Of a stretch of DNA of 64,000 nucleotides, positions 54,388 through 64,000 are shown piece after piece. Below the pieces are notes generated by a model. The model saw only the letters and a list, made by a program, of their open reading frames with translations. It made no database searches and was not told where the DNA came from. The position numbers and the translations under genes are program-made. Source of the DNA: Auricularia sp. M13 (lineage: Eukaryota; Basidiomycota; Agaricomycetes; Auriculariales; Auriculariaceae); assembly GCA_037042915.1 (NCBI GenBank), contig CM073193.1, positions 310,001 through 374,000 of the forward strand. The letters are read 5' to 3'. Within the stretch, counting starts at the first letter, position 1. Each line of letters starts with the position of its first letter.

Positions 54388-56385
54388 TCATCGCGAGGAT
54401 TCCTCTACCAACGACTTCATATCCTCCGAGCGTGGCAAGATCCTGCATCGGAATGGCATTGGGCCGCTGCAGAGTGTCAGCTTTACCGGTGATCTGCCAG
54501 TGCTCTGCCGCTCAAACGCACCAGTTCGGTCCTGGGGTCCACTCCTCGGGCGGCACACGTTCCTCCCCTTTTTCATCGCATTCAGGACGGAAGCTGAAGG
54601 CGGCAAGCATCTTTGCGATCGCCATAAACAACGTTGCATCGGCCAGATGCCGCCCTGGACACCGCCTGCAATGTTTTGCATCAGTTCAGTCCGCGGCGAA
54701 CGCGAATCACTGTCCGAGGCGTAACACACCTTAACCCGTAGCCAAACACGATGTCCCAGGGATCGCGCTCGACGGCACCGTTCTCGTCTGGCATGAAGCG
54801 CTCCGGCCGGAAGGTTTCTGGGCGCGAGTAGATGCTTTCGTCGCGAGTGACGGCCCATAGGTTCATGTAGACCGTCGAGCCCTTGGGCAGCGTGTATCCA
54901 TTATAGTTGTCCTCGCGCCTCAGTGAGTGGCCGAGGGCCAGCGGGCCAATAGTATTGTATCCTGTCATGCACATGATCAGAGTCGAGCTGCTTTGTAAGG
55001 CAAGTGCTTACTCATGCATTCCTTCATTACAGCCTCGACGTACGGTAATCGTTCGCGATCGTCGAGATTGGGAAGTCTCGACGTCCCGAGGAGAGCGTCA
55101 ATTTCCCTTTGCGCCTTGCGTTGCACCTCAGGATGTCGGACCATGAGGAGGATGAAGGTCGATAATGCAGCAACGGTGGTGTCCGCGGCGCCGACGTAGA
55201 GAGCCGCCGAGACCCACAGCACGATTTCTTCTCTTTCCGCTGAAACAGGGGCGCCGTCGTTATCGACGAGATTGCGGGATGTAAATGAAGGTACAGCAGT
55301 CCCCGCGGCCTGCATATAATTGATAAATAATTTTCTGCGCGCTGATCACAAATGCGTACCATCTGAGCCTTGACCATGTCATGGGGAGCTCGTGTCATCT
55401 CGTCCAGCTTGGACTTGGCTGCCGCAGCCCATTTCTTGAATCCTGCTGCGGGCATCCAGCTGGGGACGTAGCGTACTGCGCATGTCGGTGCGTGAGCATG
55501 CGCTTTTGTCAGGTTAATCGGGCGATGCTTACGAAGAGGGAAAGAATCGACCAGCCAGCGTCCAGGCTTGAACGCCTCGTTTCCGAGCGCTATGGACTGC
55601 TGGACGAGGCCGATGAAGTAATCGTCCTCGCCCTGCAACTCGTAGCCGTACGCGACTCTCATTATGATACGACCCGCGAAGCTTGAATACCCCGCAACCG
55701 TGAGCAAGAAACTGCGTGGAAGATGGGAGACTCACGTGCGAATGTGTTGGACGAACGCGTCCGGGTTGGTGAGCATACTTCTGAGCATCCTATTCGTCGC
55801 ATCGTCCTGAGCCGATTGGTAATCTTGAATCGCAGTCTTGCTCAGCGCCTGGTGTAGAAGTTTCGAGTATTGCCTGAAGCGGTCCCCATAATTGCTCGAG
55901 AAGACAGTTTTGCCGCGCCCGACGAGATCGCAGTACATGGTCGTCTGCGCCCGGTCGCTGTAAATGTCCGCGCGCCGGACGATTAGATCGCGTATGGCGC
56001 GTTCGCTATTCAGTACGATGACGTGTCGGGAGTAATTGCGCAGGTGAATCAGGTCCCCTGAGGTGGCAAACAAGGCGGGGTTGATCATGAGAAAGCGGTG
56101 CACACTGCGAATTCGGAACGTCAATGCGTACCTAATGTCTTCGACCAGGCAAAGTACTGGCGACCTCCTGGGCCAGTGGGGAACTGATGTGCGTTTCCTG
56201 ATATGAAGTGTCCCGCGGGCCCTACAACATAAGCGCTAGTCAGTTCCTGGCGTCGCCACTGAAAGTAGGATGCGCGGCTAACCTGGAGGAAGCCGCCTGG
56301 TGCCAGACTGCAATTTCACCAAGACAGCGACGAAAGCGAGGCCGAAAGCAAAGTAGATGAGGAGTTCATGGGAAACATCGAGCAT
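54388..56385 (-). CDS. Cytochrome P450 monooxygenase
   Basis: Nine exons give about 530 residues. The N-terminal anchor helix is ELLIYFAFGLAFVAVLVKLQ, followed by the RRLPPGPAGHFISGN hinge. The I helix has GAADTT, the K helix EAVMKECMR (ExxR), then FRPERFM. The heme loop FGYGLRRCPGRHLADA is split by an intron inside the motif. A last 55 bp intron (donor gtgcgt, branch gctgac) must be removed to reach the usual GPMPFRCRILPRSED end; without it a stop appears at once. It looks like the large agaricomycete microsomal P450 groups (CYP64/OrdA-like or CYP5150-like); the family is not assignable by eye. Anchored in the ER; substrate unknown. Confidence 0.9.
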
Positions 56386-57569
56386 GAGTATAGTCGAGAG
56401 CGAATCGGGTGATGGATCGACTGGAGCTACAATCAAGGCTTGGGGTTTTATAAGCAGCTGAGGTCCGGGCGAGATGATGACTCGGAGTCCGCTCCCTTTT
56501 GATTTCATTCTCATGAGGCTGAGTTATGGTCTGGAGCGCGCAGCGCCGCCGCGCGCATCCCGGCGCTGTAGACCGAGATCGACAGAGTAGGATGCAGCGC
56601 CTTTCCCCTGGCCCACGAGACATTGTGGGCGCTGTCAGTGTCATGAGATGCAGGGGTGATCACTACGGCAAAAACAGCCTGTGGTAAACAGACAAGCAGT
56701 CCATTGCATGAGGCGATGCTATGCCCGCATCCTTCGCTCCGAGTCATAGCATACCGCCGAAGTCCCCGGAATAAGCGCATGGTATGTGGCAATACGAAAG
56801 CCAATGAGAATTGCGCGTATATGCTAGAAGATGCTGGTCTAAGCTGGTTCAATCCCGGTGGTCATGCTGGTAGCGGCCAAAATGAGAGTGCGGACTTTAA
56901 ACCGGGACGGCCTCATGCTCGTCAGAGCGCTTCCTATCGGCTTCACGATGCTGTTCAGTTGGCGCCCTCAAGATACCCATCGATACCATCTCTTGTAGTC
57001 AACCCTAGTTTCCAACCAGAGGAATACGAAGCGATGAAAAATAACCATCGCTTTCCCCCGCCTTTGAGCGGTGGTTTGCCTTTCGTAACACTGTCGCTTG
57101 CGCACGCAGCACATGCTGACGATCCTAGAACTATCTAGTACGATGCGGCTCGACAATCCTGGCAGCACATGCGAAAGGCGCCAATTCGCTTCCGATCGGT
57201 GCATGCTTACAATTATCGGAACGTTGACTGTTATGAAACAAGCAGCAATGGTATGTACAGGTTATGATGTCTACGCGCTACTTAGAGTTAAACAAAGGTC
57301 AAACTGACTACTTGAATGCCGCAGCACGTGTAAATTGCCGGCAGACGTTCCCCGACAGCGCTCCGCGCCGAGAAATGTCAGAACAACTAGGTGGGAAGCT
57401 GTTGCGCAATGGCGCTCTCGCATATGGCACGCGCATGACCTGCAAATATGATCCCCGATAATGCGGCGCGAAGTTCTGCAACGTGTCACACCACCACAAA
57501 TTCCCGCCCCTTCGCGCCGCGGCCCGGCGGCGCACGTCGTTCTTCAGTCATAAAGGTGGGTATGGACTC
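56386..57569. other. Divergent intergenic region, P450 and GH43 genes
   Basis: 1.2 kb between oppositely directed genes. Frames on both strands are short and unrecognised. It should hold both promoters. Confidence 0.4.
56447..56452 (-). promoter_or_regulatory. TATA box of the P450 gene
   Basis: TATAAA on the minus strand, 62 bp before the ATG at 56385. Confidence 0.5.
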
Positions 57570-58817
57570 ATGACTCTCTCAGTGTACGCCATGTTGCTCT
57601 CTCTCGGTCTGCTACTTGTCCCCGTGCTCTCTATTCTGGCATCCCCGGTAACAAGCAACTCGGGCAACAGCACGATCTTACAGCTGGGAAAGCGTCAAGT
57701 CAACGCGCGCTATGTGTGGACTGCTTTCACGAGCAATAGCGAAAGCAACCTTTACGTGTATACTTCTTCCGACGCCACTACATGGACAGCGCTCGCGGGG
57801 CCGACGTACACTCCGCCATCGGGACTGATTCGCGACCCCAGCGTGTTATATCATTCGGAGTACGTGATTGTCTCTTGTGTCACGTCTTATTGAACGCCCC
57901 CAGTGGAAAATACTACATTGCGTGTACGTCTCAGTTAAATAAGCCCTGTGTTGCGTTCTAACCGAACTTCAAACAGATACGACTGACTGGACCGGTACAA
58001 ACTTCGCCATCGCAGTGAGTCAACTCGACCGCTCATCATGCCGGCACCTTTTCTCACAATTCATTATCCTTCAGTCTAGCGCCGATGGCAGAAGCTGGAG
58101 CCTTCACGCGACCGTCTCCACGAAGTCATCCGTCATCACACCAATCAACACCTGGGCGCCGGAGTGGTTCAGAGATTCCAAGGACGGCAAGATCAAGATA
58201 ATCGTTTCTCTGTCCACGGGCTCCTACGGACCATTCAGGCCATATGTCTTCACGGCCAACGACGCCAGTCTGAAGACTTTCTCGGGCCCAGTAGTCATGT
58301 CCGGCGTGCCCGGAGACGGCAAAGGTATGCCATCCGCAGCGGTGCGACGGGGCGATTCTCAGACCAGTTGCAGGGTACATCGACACATTCCCGATCTTTT
58401 TCAAGTACGTCTCCGTTGCGCCATTTGCAACATCCGCGGGCTGAATTGATTGCAGTAATCAATACCATATTTTCACCAAATCCGAGACGTCCTCAAAGCT
58501 CATCGAGCACGCTGTCGCTACCAATCTCACTGGGCCTTACAGTTTCGTCCAGACCGGAAACTTCGCAGGATGGGGTCACGCAGAAGGACCGTGTATTACT
58601 ACACTGCCGGATGGCACATTCCGTCTGTCCGTGATCATGTCGGCGTTACCGAAGGGACAAGCGCTCACGCTAACATCGCAGGTTCGCCGACGGGTTCGAC
58701 AGTAGCAAGTATATCTACTCCGACTCCAAGGACCTATACAATTGGTCGGCGTACAAGACACTCTCCGGAGGACTGTCAGGCTTTATTCGGCATGGCACCG
58801 TCCTCAAGCAGTGGTGA
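57570..58817 (+). CDS. Secreted glycoside hydrolase, GH43-like five-bladed propeller
   Basis: Exons 57570-57859, 57904-57923, 57977-58014, 58075-58324, 58374-58404, 58456-58626 and 58682-58817 join to 311 residues, the usual length. The start MTLSVYAMLLSLGLLLVPVL is a signal peptide. Catalytic-region motifs follow in GH43 order: GLIRDPSVLYHSDGKYYIAY (general base Asp), INTWAPEWF, EHAVATNLTGPYSF and GHAEGPCITTLPDG (likely acid Glu). It ends with KYIYSDSKDLYNWS and RHGTVLKQW. Probably acts on arabinan- or xylan-type side chains outside the cell; the exact linkage cannot be told. The first intron starts within a GA|gtacgt donor; the 20-nt second exon is unusually small. Confidence 0.82.
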
Positions 58818-58913
58818 TCCCGCGCACAGCGGGATGTGATGTAAACTCAAATGGACAGGCGGGTGTGTATTGAATCCTTCTGTACACGTTGTGGCCTTTT
58901 ATAAACGCCCGTA

Positions 58914-60459
58914 TCAACTCTGCATTCGCCTGGCTCCGGTCGTAGCCTTGAGCGTTCGAAGATCGGAAAGCTCCCATCCTAGCCTTCCCAAGCCAGGCAG
59001 GTTGAGGACATGCGTGGCGCTTTCTCCGTCGTCCCCGACCGTAGAAAGCTCGGCGGTGAGGGCTGGAGGATGCGACAGCATCTCCTTCCGTAGAGTGATA
59101 ATCAGGCGCGTCCCTCCAATGCCGATCGCGGCCACCATGACCCTGTGCATAGTTCAGCCCTGGAGGACTCGTTTTGCGGGCCAAATATCTCACTCAAGGC
59201 TCGTAGCAACAGGAGCTACCTGAGGAACGGATCCGTCAGTCGGCGATTAGCGCACCTGACTCGCTTTGCGTACCTTGATCACCGTCCACAAGCATATAAC
59301 AACCGTGACAGCGGCAACAATGCTAGGGCAGGATGAATAATGTAAGCAATGAGCCGATGGCACCGACTCACAGTGCAAGATATGCAACGCTGCTCTGCAC
59401 AAGCAGTTCCATCAATGCGCCATGAGATCTACTCGAGTGCGATTGACGGTATTCCTTGAATTTCCAAAGCGCCAGAAGCGTGAGATAGACCACGTAAATT
59501 AGAGCTATGCAAGGTTCAGATCGTTCAGATTCCACGTAAATCGGATTGAGGATGAGCGGAACGTACGCGGAACAAGGCAAAGAGTGAATCGTGGATCGTT
59601 ATAAGAGTAACATGGCGTCATGTGCGCACCCGCGCGCGAGAAATCGAGGTCTCAACAACTGTATCAGTAATGGTCGCACACGGGCTCGGAAATGCGTACC
59701 TTGTTCGTGTTTAGCAGGGAAGAAGAGAACAATGACCAACACCGAGAACATGGCAGTAATGAAGCAGAGCGCCGCGTTGATGTATAACAGAAGGCGGTGA
59801 CGATGGTACATGACATAAATTCTGCACGCGTTAACGCAAGCAGTAGAGTACCCGGGCGCCTCACCTTGCCTGCAGTATAACTAATGGAAGAATCAGACTA
59901 CGAGCGCCAATTTGCTACCACGCTCTTTGCAGCGTACCTGAGACCAGGAAAGCAAGGATAAACCCTCCACCGGATGTCAAACTGGCTAAAAGCCGGCAAC
60001 TGGGCACTGTAAGCTGCGTAGCAGGTGTTGCCGAGGCAAAATCGCAGACCTTCGCGTAGAGACATGCGAAAGAAGGAGCATCGATGCCCCAGATGTCAAA
60101 AGAGCGATGGTAAGCGAGCGAATCTTTGTGCAAGGTCATCTTGAGCTCTCAGAGGTCACGCAAAGGCAGAATTTACCAATAAGAATAGGGTGATCGTCCA
60201 AGTCCAGCCTCGTAACTATAAATCCTCAGGCCCACGTACAACGACAACACACGTCCAATGACTGACCCAGACAAACTCGATCTGTTCGTCTTCAGTCACC
60301 AATCTAGGATGCGTAGATGGACTTACCTCGTCGCTGAGCGTAAGGAGGACGTCGTAATGGTACCACACAAAGGCGACCACTGAGAGTGCTCAGCCTAGAC
60401 AAAGGAAAGCCACCAGGAGGTGAACAATCACCCTTTACATAGGTAATAGGGTCTGGCAT
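58914..60459 (-). CDS. DUF6533-family membrane protein (copy 3 of 4)
   Basis: The first exon begins MPDPITYVK at 60459 and joins in phase to VVAFVWYHYDV, then LLTLSDE. Later exons give CRLLASLTSGGGFILAFLVSG, MYHRHRLLLYINAALCFITA and the following hydrophobic segment to VLFFPAKHEQ, a helix region before KFKEYRQS, LMELLVQSSVAYLAL, and GIGGTRLIITLRKEMLSHPP. The hydrophilic tail ends at 58914. The exon layout matches the copy at 14837-16452. The intron after SDE has a normal GT donor (gtaagt). The region 60150-60290 was not resolved in detail. Unknown function. Confidence 0.78.
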
Positions 60460-62102
60460 CCTCAACCCCGGCAAGAGATGCCCCCTTGAGCTCGTCGAGA
60501 CCTGTGCGTGACGCGTGCGCGGCCGGCGGGAAAGACCTGTGTTCTGCCTGTTGTATCCCGATGCAGTAGTCGAGCGCCCGGGTATGCGCCGGCAGAAGCA
60601 GAGAAGCTGAACCCGTCGCGAGGCCGCCACTGATCGGCGAGCTCACAGGGTAATAGGTCCATGCCGCAACGAGCAATGACGGGGACGGGCAGGCCGGCTT
60701 CGTCACGCCGCACGCAGGAGATGCAGCGGGAAATGAGTTTTATGTGTGAAAATTAGGCCGAAGGTTCAGCTTGCTGGCCTATTGAAGCGCAAGTCGTCGG
60801 TTAAGCGTCATAGTAGGTAGGTAGGTATGTAGGTAAGACAGCGGCTTGCCGTAGTACCTTTGAACTGATGGCTGGAGAAATGGCTTTGCGTGCGAATTTT
60901 CTGACCAAAGCGTCATAGTAGCAACCCACATACCAAGAACCGAGGCTCGACGAGCAGTCAGGACGCCGATTTAACGTGCTCAGTGTTGGGCAGTGTCGAT
61001 TTCTCCTCGCCGGAACGCCGGTAAACTGCATTTGAAAACTTGCCGCGTGCCGGTGCCCAGGGGTGTGAAGGAGAACTGCCCCTTTCCAGGTAAAAAGTGC
61101 AGGCAAGCGTCAATAATGGGACGAGGGTGGACATCAAGGACGAGTAGCGAGCCTTCGAATGCGTTTGAGTCTGATAGTCGACAGCAATTTCAGTGGCGTT
61201 GACCACAACATCACACGCCTCTCGACCGTGTAATGCTGGTAGCGCATGGCGTTGGTTCCACATTTGCGCCGAAATATGTACCAAATTCTTGAATTAAAAG
61301 ATGCTCGGGATGAAAGGGAAGAGAAAGGCCGGGAGAAAGTCGAGTTGAAACTCCGCCCCGCATCTTTGCTTCCACCTTCTTCTCAAGTTTCAGAGAGGGC
61401 CAGCCAGGTATGTTTTCAATAGATTAGGATCCTCTAAATTTATGCAGTTGCATCGTTTAACATTGTTCATCGCAGCGTCAAGGTCCCTCATCTTTAAGAA
61501 GCAGCTACAGACGCCAATGGCAGATGGTGGCGCAGACAACCCAGTCCCATGGATGCGATCCCGTGACCCGTGGGAATTGTTGGCCTTAGCGCGCGTGCTT
61601 CAGTGCCCGTAAGTTTGTTTCGGATTTATGCATTGAGGGGTCGAGGCAGTACGGCAATTCTCGACGGCGTGCCAAATCCCATGGAATTGTAGCTCGAAAG
61701 CACTCGAGCTCATTTATACATAGCTTGATCCGCCACGACTTGCCTGCTGCTCCGCAAGCGCACATATTGATGTCTTTGATTGTGAGCCATATCACTGGGT
61801 GATGGTCCTGTTGATTTCAGTTCGACAGAATTTTTGAACAGCAAGTGGTAGAAAGTCAATAGTAGATTCTCTGGTCAGACCGGAAGCCCAACTCGCGATT
61901 AGTCTCCATGCCACGGACTCCCGAAGACAACCCGAAGACCAGGGTTCATCTGCACAGCATCTGCGAAGCATGATCCCGAAGTGCCTTATCTGTAACGGGC
62001 TCCTGGTAGACCACGGAGATCTACCCGGACAGATCCCGTGTTGCCATTGCACGAACTTGATGGCGGGCTGCGACGCTCTTTGCCTCGTACCATTCCCATT
62101 GG
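60460..62102. other. Region between two divergent DUF6533 genes
   Basis: 1.6 kb with only short frames. A Cys-rich 60-codon frame at 61970-62152 overlaps the start of the next gene in another frame and is probably not a gene. A TAGG-rich microrepeat (about tagtaggtaggtaggtatg) lies near 60811-60834. Confidence 0.4.
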
Positions 62103-63844
62103 ATGGAGACGCTCAGTCCAAATGTCGTTTCGCTCACGTACTGCTCTGGTGAGAGCTCGCCGTGAGCTTACCGTGCCGTTCTAACATGTAGATGCAGTCG
62201 TGGCGTCGACTTGGTTCTTTTGGGACTGCGTGCGTGCTGTCTCTCTCATGATAACCTAGCCCTGACAGGTGTAGTGCCTAACATTCAACGATGAGGCAAG
62301 CAGTTCTACCTCGTATCTCTGCCATTCTTCTCATCGTGTTTTGTGCGTAGCTCGAGTTCATGTGGGTTAGTCGCTGCCTTGAATTATGGATCCCGCGACC
62401 CATACCGTCTCGCAGCGTCGGCGATGGTCATATTCGCTGGTTCTCTTTCTCTGTGTACGTCCGAGGGTTCGCTCAGAGCAACTACTGAAAACTCATCAGA
62501 TACGATACCTGACGATGGCTCTCCTCGCGGCAAGTTTGGCAATGATTCCTGCACGACATATCTCACAAGCCGTGAGCTCTATTTATGCCAAAGTTTTGAC
62601 GCTGACGTTTCCTAGGGGTGAGTTATCCGGACTGGGAACGGCGTTGCTTAGACGTTTACACGTACCAGCTGCCAAGCATTGGATACTCTCAGCACGGTTG
62701 GCGCATTTATTCTCTTAATTATTGTCTGCAGTGAGTATCTGCTGGCCTCTGCGCGAGCCATCACTCACGCAATTGCAACCAGTCATCTTGCAGTTGCGGT
62801 GAGCTCTTAGCTCCGTGCACCTACCAGACTCTCAACAAGCGCTATGCATCAGCATATACTCGATGTACGGCCAGAATAGACGCGTTCTCATCACCAACGC
62901 TGTCGTCTTTATCGTGCTCTGCGCATGTTCAGGCATCATCGTCGGCGTGTTCTTCCCTCAAGAGATATGTAAGCGCCTCATATTTATCCGCAGCTCAGAA
63001 CGCCGTCTCACCTGTCACAGTCTTGCATGTAGATCCGCCTGTTCGGGGATCATGTTTTGTCTACATGGGAGCCGCGCTCAGCACGGGACTATGCCCTCGT
63101 AAGTCTTCGAATTGTTGGCCGGACAACCAACTCACATTACACCGCACTAGCATTGCTGTTCTCCGTATATCTTACCATTCTTGCCCTGTGGAAATGGCGC
63201 GAATACAAGAGCGCAAAGGTTACTGGCCACAGCGATGCGCTCATGGCGTTGCTTGTGCAAAGTAATGTGGCGTATCTTCTGCTGTAAGTCGTGCTCCAGT
63301 TCCAAGCGCTTACCGCTCACGCCTGCCCGCAGACTCAGTGTGGCCATAGCTTGTGTGCTGTATCTGCAGATCAACATCAAGGTCGGCCAGGTTTCTACCT
63401 CGTGGAATGGAGGTTAACATTGCTTCAGACGGAACCATCCTCGGCCGCGATATCGTGAGCTGCATGAGTTGGCGACCGATCATGAGCTGAAGTCCTTTCG
63501 ACAGTCTACTTACGGCGGCCGCTGGAATCGGAGGCACGCGCCTGACCCTCAGCCTGCGGAAGGAAGTCCTGACGACCCCGCAAAGCAAGAACGGGCGCTC
63601 GCATCCAGGAGGGACTGTCGACGACAGAATCATCGTCCACAGAGTCACCAAGATCACCAGGGATGATGACCTGGACATGGAGGTCTTTGGACGCGACTCA
63701 GATGTTGTCCGCGCGGCAACGAGGACGCTGAGGACGGAGGAGAACGATTATCACGAAGGGGGTGTTTACGCGCAATGGCTGCAATTGCCCGGTGCAAGCA
63801 GTCCGAAGAGTGGCAGGCCATCAACACCATTTGCTATTGTATGA
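62103..63844 (+). CDS. DUF6533-family membrane protein (copy 4 of 4)
   Basis: The start METLSPNVVSLTYCS joins in phase to DAVVASTWFFWDC, then CLTFNDE, LEFMW, RRRWSYSLVLFLC and IRYLTMALLAASLAM. Later exons give SIYSMYGQNRRVLITNA with a hydrophobic segment to VGVFFPQE, ALLFSVYLTILALWKWREYK, ALMALLVQSNVAYLLL, SVAIACVLYLQINIK, and AAGIGGTRLTLSLRKEVLTT. The hydrophilic tail ends in RPSTPFAIV at 63844. The intron after NDE starts with GC (GAG|gcaagc), at the same place as in copy 1 at 7818. Exons between 62540 and 62850 are less certain. Function unknown. Confidence 0.78.
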
Positions 63845-64000
63845 AGTAGTGGTAGATCTTCGTGAGCACCAGTGGGCGAGCTATCTTATTCAGTAATCAA
63901 TGGTACCGGTATGGTAGGGTAAATAGGCGGACGAAAGCGAAGAACAATCAGTTGGAGCTCATGCGAGCGCGGACCCCGGGATTCTTGGCGACGTAGTCGT

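Noticed and set aside
54480-54560. Apparent premature stop near the P450 C-terminus
   Set aside because: A 55 bp intron with gtgcgt donor, gctgac branch and ctgcag acceptor removes it and restores the conserved C-terminal sequence.
61970-62152. 60-codon Cys-rich frame (KCLICNGLLVDHGDLPG...), RING-like at first sight
   Set aside because: It overlaps the first exon of the DUF6533 gene starting at 62103, which fits its family and splice phase. The Cys spacing does not complete a known zinc motif.
1-64000. CRISPR arrays, rRNA, prokaryotic operons or replication origins
   Set aside because: None seen; the window is eukaryotic nuclear DNA with spliceosomal introns.

Overview
The window looks like nuclear DNA of a basidiomycete fungus, probably an Agaricomycete. 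The evidence is dense genes split by many 45-60 bp introns, four members of the DUF6533 membrane family (known mainly from mushroom-forming fungi), a basidiomycete-type tyrosinase, a P450, and GC-rich coding exons. All exon models were built by hand from splice sites and reading frame and checked for phase; none was checked against RNA or a database.

Layout. 1-7.1 kb: ribosome-biogenesis ABCF ATPase (Arb1/ABCF2 type), a Cys/His zinc-finger protein and an FtsJ-fold methyltransferase. 7.8-16.5 kb: DUF6533 protein, small cupin, 808-residue tyrosinase with an unusual internal insertion, second DUF6533 protein. 18.5-19.9 kb: second zinc-finger protein, paralogous to the first. 20.2-35.7 kb: a recent segmental duplication. 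Copy A (20235-23868) keeps an intact repeat protein but a ruined EMC1 gene; copy B (29505-34973) has the reverse, a whole EMC1 and a broken repeat-protein gene. A pseudokinase gene, an unidentified degenerate coding region and a truncated Ty3/gypsy fragment lie between the copies. Copy B also holds about 1.6 kb of extra sequence with a solo LTR and two small TIR elements. 35.9-38.1 kb: protein kinase-WD40 fusion gene. 39.2-40.1 kb: small zinc-binding protein. 40.8-49.6 kb: LINE-like region with a gag-like ORF1 that appears to contain two introns and a long intact endonuclease/reverse-transcriptase ORF2 ending in 27 A. 51.3-64 kb: TAF4, an EthD-like protein, a P450, a GH43-type glycosidase and two more DUF6533 proteins.

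Working together. Housekeeping functions (ribosome assembly, ER membrane insertion, TFIID) are scattered among accessory genes. The tyrosinase with its convergent cupin neighbour, and the P450 with its EthD-like neighbour, could be small metabolic pairings, but nothing in the sequence proves it. The strongest general signals are the reciprocal decay of the duplicated segment, repeated use of GC-AG introns (one inside a Walker A motif), and the large LINE region.
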